A DNA stretch of 64,000 nucleotides from Bacteroidota bacterium (GTDB lineage: Bacteria; Bacteroidota; Ignavibacteria; UBA10030; UBA8401), in the NCBI GenBank assembly GCA_021796215.1, contig JAJYOK010000016.1:1-64000 (forward strand), read 5' to 3'. The notes beneath the pieces are model-generated. The model was not told the DNA's origin. It saw only the letters and a program-made list of their open reading frames with translations, and searched no databases. Position 1 is the stretch's first letter, and every line of letters begins with the position of its first letter. This document shows, piece after piece, positions 62,109 to 64,000 of the stretch. The position numbers and the translations under genes are program-made.

Positions 62109-63010
62109 CAGCGCTGCACTTCATAATCATAAACAGCTTTGGAAACCTGTGCAATTACTTCAATGCCGGCATCTTCATGTTCCAATTTTTTTGAGAGAAT
62201 AACTAAAACATATTTTCGCCCATCCGGAAGATACACGATGCCCGAATCGTGCTCAACTCCCGTGATGCTGCCGGTCTTGTGCGCAACTTTGACATCTGCA
62301 GGAAGATAGCGGGGAATTTTTTCATTGAGTTTTTGCCTGAGCAAAATATCGCACATCGCTTCTGACGCTTTTTTGCTGACTATCTGCTTACGGGCAAGCT
62401 TTTCAAAAATAATCATCAAATCGAAAGCGGTTGTCGTGTTGTTCATGCCCGCTTCGAATGCCTTTTCATCTTCAACTCCGCGCAACACCCGAATATCTTT
62501 TGCACCGAGTGCACGCATCGTTTTCATCACATTCTTTGCGTCAACTTTATCAATGAGAATATTTGTGGCCAGATTGCTGCTCTTTGTAATCATCGCTTCT
62601 ATCAAAGAACGAATCGTTTGCTTCTTTCCGACAAACGAATACAAACTATCATCGCTGTCATCAACAAGATTTAACGCATACTCGCTGCCGTCAACCAAGC
62701 TCTTGAAACTGTTGATCACTACGAGAGAATCATCGAGGGAGAATTTTTTCTCTTGCGCCTGACGGAAAACTTCTATCATCACAGGAGTTTTCATCGTACT
62801 GGCGGCATGGAAAGTCATCCTTGCATTCAGTAAAAGAGATTTTCCCGTCTTCAAATCTTTGAATGCAAGTGCAAATGTTCCTTCCGTCGTTTTAAAGATC
62901 GAGTCAACTTTTGCCTTTAAATCATTGAGAGTCATTCTATGTGTTTTTGCTTTCGTCGTAGTGGCACACGTTCCAACAATTAGAAATATTGCCAATGCAG
63001 TTTTAATCAT
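62108..63010 (-). CDS. class A beta-lactamase-like serine hydrolase in the riboflavin operon
   Basis: Encodes 300 residues with a signal peptide (MIKTALAIFLIVGTCATTTK). The fold motifs are in order: S-x-x-K as AASTMKTP (~70), SSN for the SDN loop in TKSSNLATN, an E-x-x-M-N omega-loop (FEAGMNNTTT), and KTG in AHKTGSITG. Thus the active site is complete, with Ser in place of the Asp of SDN. It may be a true penicillinase or a related D-Ala-peptidase-like hydrolase. It starts inside the last codons of ribD (8-nt overlap) and overlaps ribE by 1 nt, so it is expressed with riboflavin genes. Confidence 0.88.
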   Translation of the reverse strand: MIKTALAIFLIVGTCATTTKAKTHRMTLNDLKAKVDSIFKTTEGTFALAFKDLKTGKSLLLNARMTFHAASTMKTPVMIEVFRQAQEKKFSLDDSLVVINSFKSLVDGSEYALNLVDDSDDSLYSFVGKKQTIRSLIEAMITKSSNLATNILIDKVDAKNVMKTMRALGAKDIRVLRGVEDEKAFEAGMNNTTTAFDLMIIFEKLARKQIVSKKASEAMCDILLRQKLNEKIPRYLPADVKVAHKTGSITGVEHDSGIVYLPDGRKYVLVILSKKLEHEDAGIEVIAQVSKAVYDYEVQR

Positions 63011-64000
63011 ACGCTACGTATCCTTCCTCCAAAACATCGCCTTCAATATCTCGAGACGATGTTGCGGTAAGGTGAAATTTGTCCGTCATTGATCCGAAAG
63101 CTGAAATTCCTTTTCCAAAAATTTTTGAAGAACGGAAAACAATAACTTTATCAGCCAAGCGCTTGCGGAGTAATTGCTCAAACATCTGCTGCCCCCCTTC
63201 AACCATCACCGATGCGATGTTGCGAGATGCAAGATCACGCAAAATCTCTTGCAGAGAAATTTTCGAATTTCTGTTCTGAATAAATCTCATCACAATTCCT
63301 TTTTCTTGCAAATGCTTCAACTTCGCACGATTCGAAGTATAGACAATCGTCAATGAACGATGGCGATCAGTAAAAAGATGTGATTGCAGCGGCGTTCGCA
63401 GCCGTCCGTCAACCAACACGCGAAACGGATTCCGTCCTTTTACATGCCGTACAGTTAAACGCGGATTATCAGTAATTGCCGTTCCGGCTCCAATAAGCAC
63501 GGCATCATATTGTGAACGCAAGCGATGAACAACGGCACGCGACGCACGGTTTGTAATCCAGCGTGAACTTCCATCAATCCGGGCAATATATCCGTCGCTG
63601 GTTTGCGCAGCTTTCAATGTCACAAACGGAAGCCCTCTCGTAATGAATTTTACAAACGCTTCATTCAACCGCGATGCATCTTTCCGGAGAACGCCCGTCA
63701 CAACTTCAATGCCTGCTGCACGAAGCTTCCGAATTCCTCTTCCTGAAACGAGCGGATTCGGGTCCTGCATTGCAATAACAACCCGTGCAAAACGATGATG
63801 AATAATTGCGTTGGTGCATGGCGGCGTTTTTCCGACATGCGAGCACGGCTCAAGATTTACGTAGATCGTCGCACCTTCAAGAGTCCGATATTTCCGAAGC
63901 GCGTCGTGGATGGCGTTGACTTCAGCGTGCGCTTTGCCGAATTTTTTGTGAAACCCGTCTCCAAGCAGCTTTCCGTGTTTTACAACGACAGCGCCGACCA
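63003..64000 (-). CDS. ribD: riboflavin biosynthesis deaminase/reductase RibD (5' end beyond window)
   Basis: The frame is open to the window edge; the N-terminus is missing. The deaminase domain shows the Zn site (AHAEVNAIHDAL and EPCSHVGKTPPC), then AIIHHRFARVVIAMQDPNPL. The reductase domain starts near FVTLKAAQTSDGYIA and includes GAGTAITDNPRLTVR and VMVEGGQQMFEQLL. It performs the second and third steps of riboflavin synthesis. It is the first gene seen of the rib operon; an FMN riboswitch, if any, would lie outside the window. Confidence 0.95.
   Translation of the reverse strand, partial: VGAVVVKHGKLLGDGFHKKFGKAHAEVNAIHDALRKYRTLEGATIYVNLEPCSHVGKTPPCTNAIIHHRFARVVIAMQDPNPLVSGRGIRKLRAAGIEVVTGVLRKDASRLNEAFVKFITRGLPFVTLKAAQTSDGYIARIDGSSRWITNRASRAVVHRLRSQYDAVLIGAGTAITDNPRLTVRHVKGRNPFRVLVDGRLRTPLQSHLFTDRHRSLTIVYTSNRAKLKHLQEKGIVMRFIQNRNSKISLQEILRDLASRNIASVMVEGGQQMFEQLLRKRLADKVIVFRSSKIFGKGISAFGSMTDKFHLTATSSRDIEGDVLEEGYVAYD

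Overview
The window is chromosomal DNA from a Gram-negative bacterium, most likely of the Bacteroidota/Chlorobiota/Ignavibacteriota group. The evidence is outer-membrane barrel proteins with signal peptides, lipoproteins, an MsrPQ pair, a two-subunit type acyl-CoA mutase, a DPP-IV-like S9 peptidase, AddAB, and the order thrS-infC-rpmI-rplT-pheS-pheT. The phylum is an inference from gene content and style; no rRNA is present. Nearly all genes lie on the minus strand, so transcription runs from high to low coordinates. Initiation is mixed: some genes have strong Shine-Dalgarno sequences, many do not. Neighbouring genes often overlap by 1-8 nt.

Layout. 1-126: tail of an IS3-family element. 205-5023: a hypothetical protein and a giant outer-membrane protein. 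5135-6848: msrQ-msrP, periplasmic methionine sulfoxide repair. 6998-17084: two compact runs, mutL / acyl-CoA mutase / prenyl-phosphate phosphoribosyltransferase and nadB-purF-pgsA-ftsY-dipeptide epimerase. 17180-22492: outer-membrane barrel, ArgD-like aminotransferase, coaE, rny, a structured RNA (probable 6S RNA), zapA and a coiled-coil protein. 22506-29207: the translation cluster thrS-infC-rpmI-rplT-pheS-pheT, in which infC uses an AUU start. 29477-33450: esterase, S9 peptidase, a small hypothetical protein and tRNA-Val. 33591-44954: phosphofructokinase, a PDZ/GAF/PP2C phosphatase, AddB, AddA and a thioesterase.

44956-52690 is the accessory zone. It opens with a tandem array of tRNA-Thr 3' ends whose T-loops are split by a ~30-bp double hairpin. 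A sulfur-type oxidoreductase/DsrE/nucleoside phosphorylase operon follows. Then come three small gene cassettes, all in one orientation and each followed by a 170-190 bp attC-like imperfect palindrome with TATAAC/GTTATA ends. This looks like a cassette array without an integrase (CALIN). An IS110-family (IS1111-type) element sits inside one attC-like site, and its 3' non-coding end carries a match to its own target flank, as expected of a bridge RNA guide.

53003-64000 returns to core genes: a 15-unit 21-bp minisatellite beside tryptophanase, then peroxiredoxin, apt, enoyl-CoA hydratase, glnA, an Lrp-type regulator, and the operon ribD - class A beta-lactamase-like - ribE - PASTA - rpe - nagA.

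A theme runs through the window: short palindromic repeats have entered intergenic DNA, coding sequences (pheT, the giant outer-membrane protein, the esterase) and duplicated tRNA T-loops. The most novel signal is that the same double hairpin occupies the same T-loop position in partial copies of two different tRNAs (Val and Thr), with paired-base changes that keep the stems.
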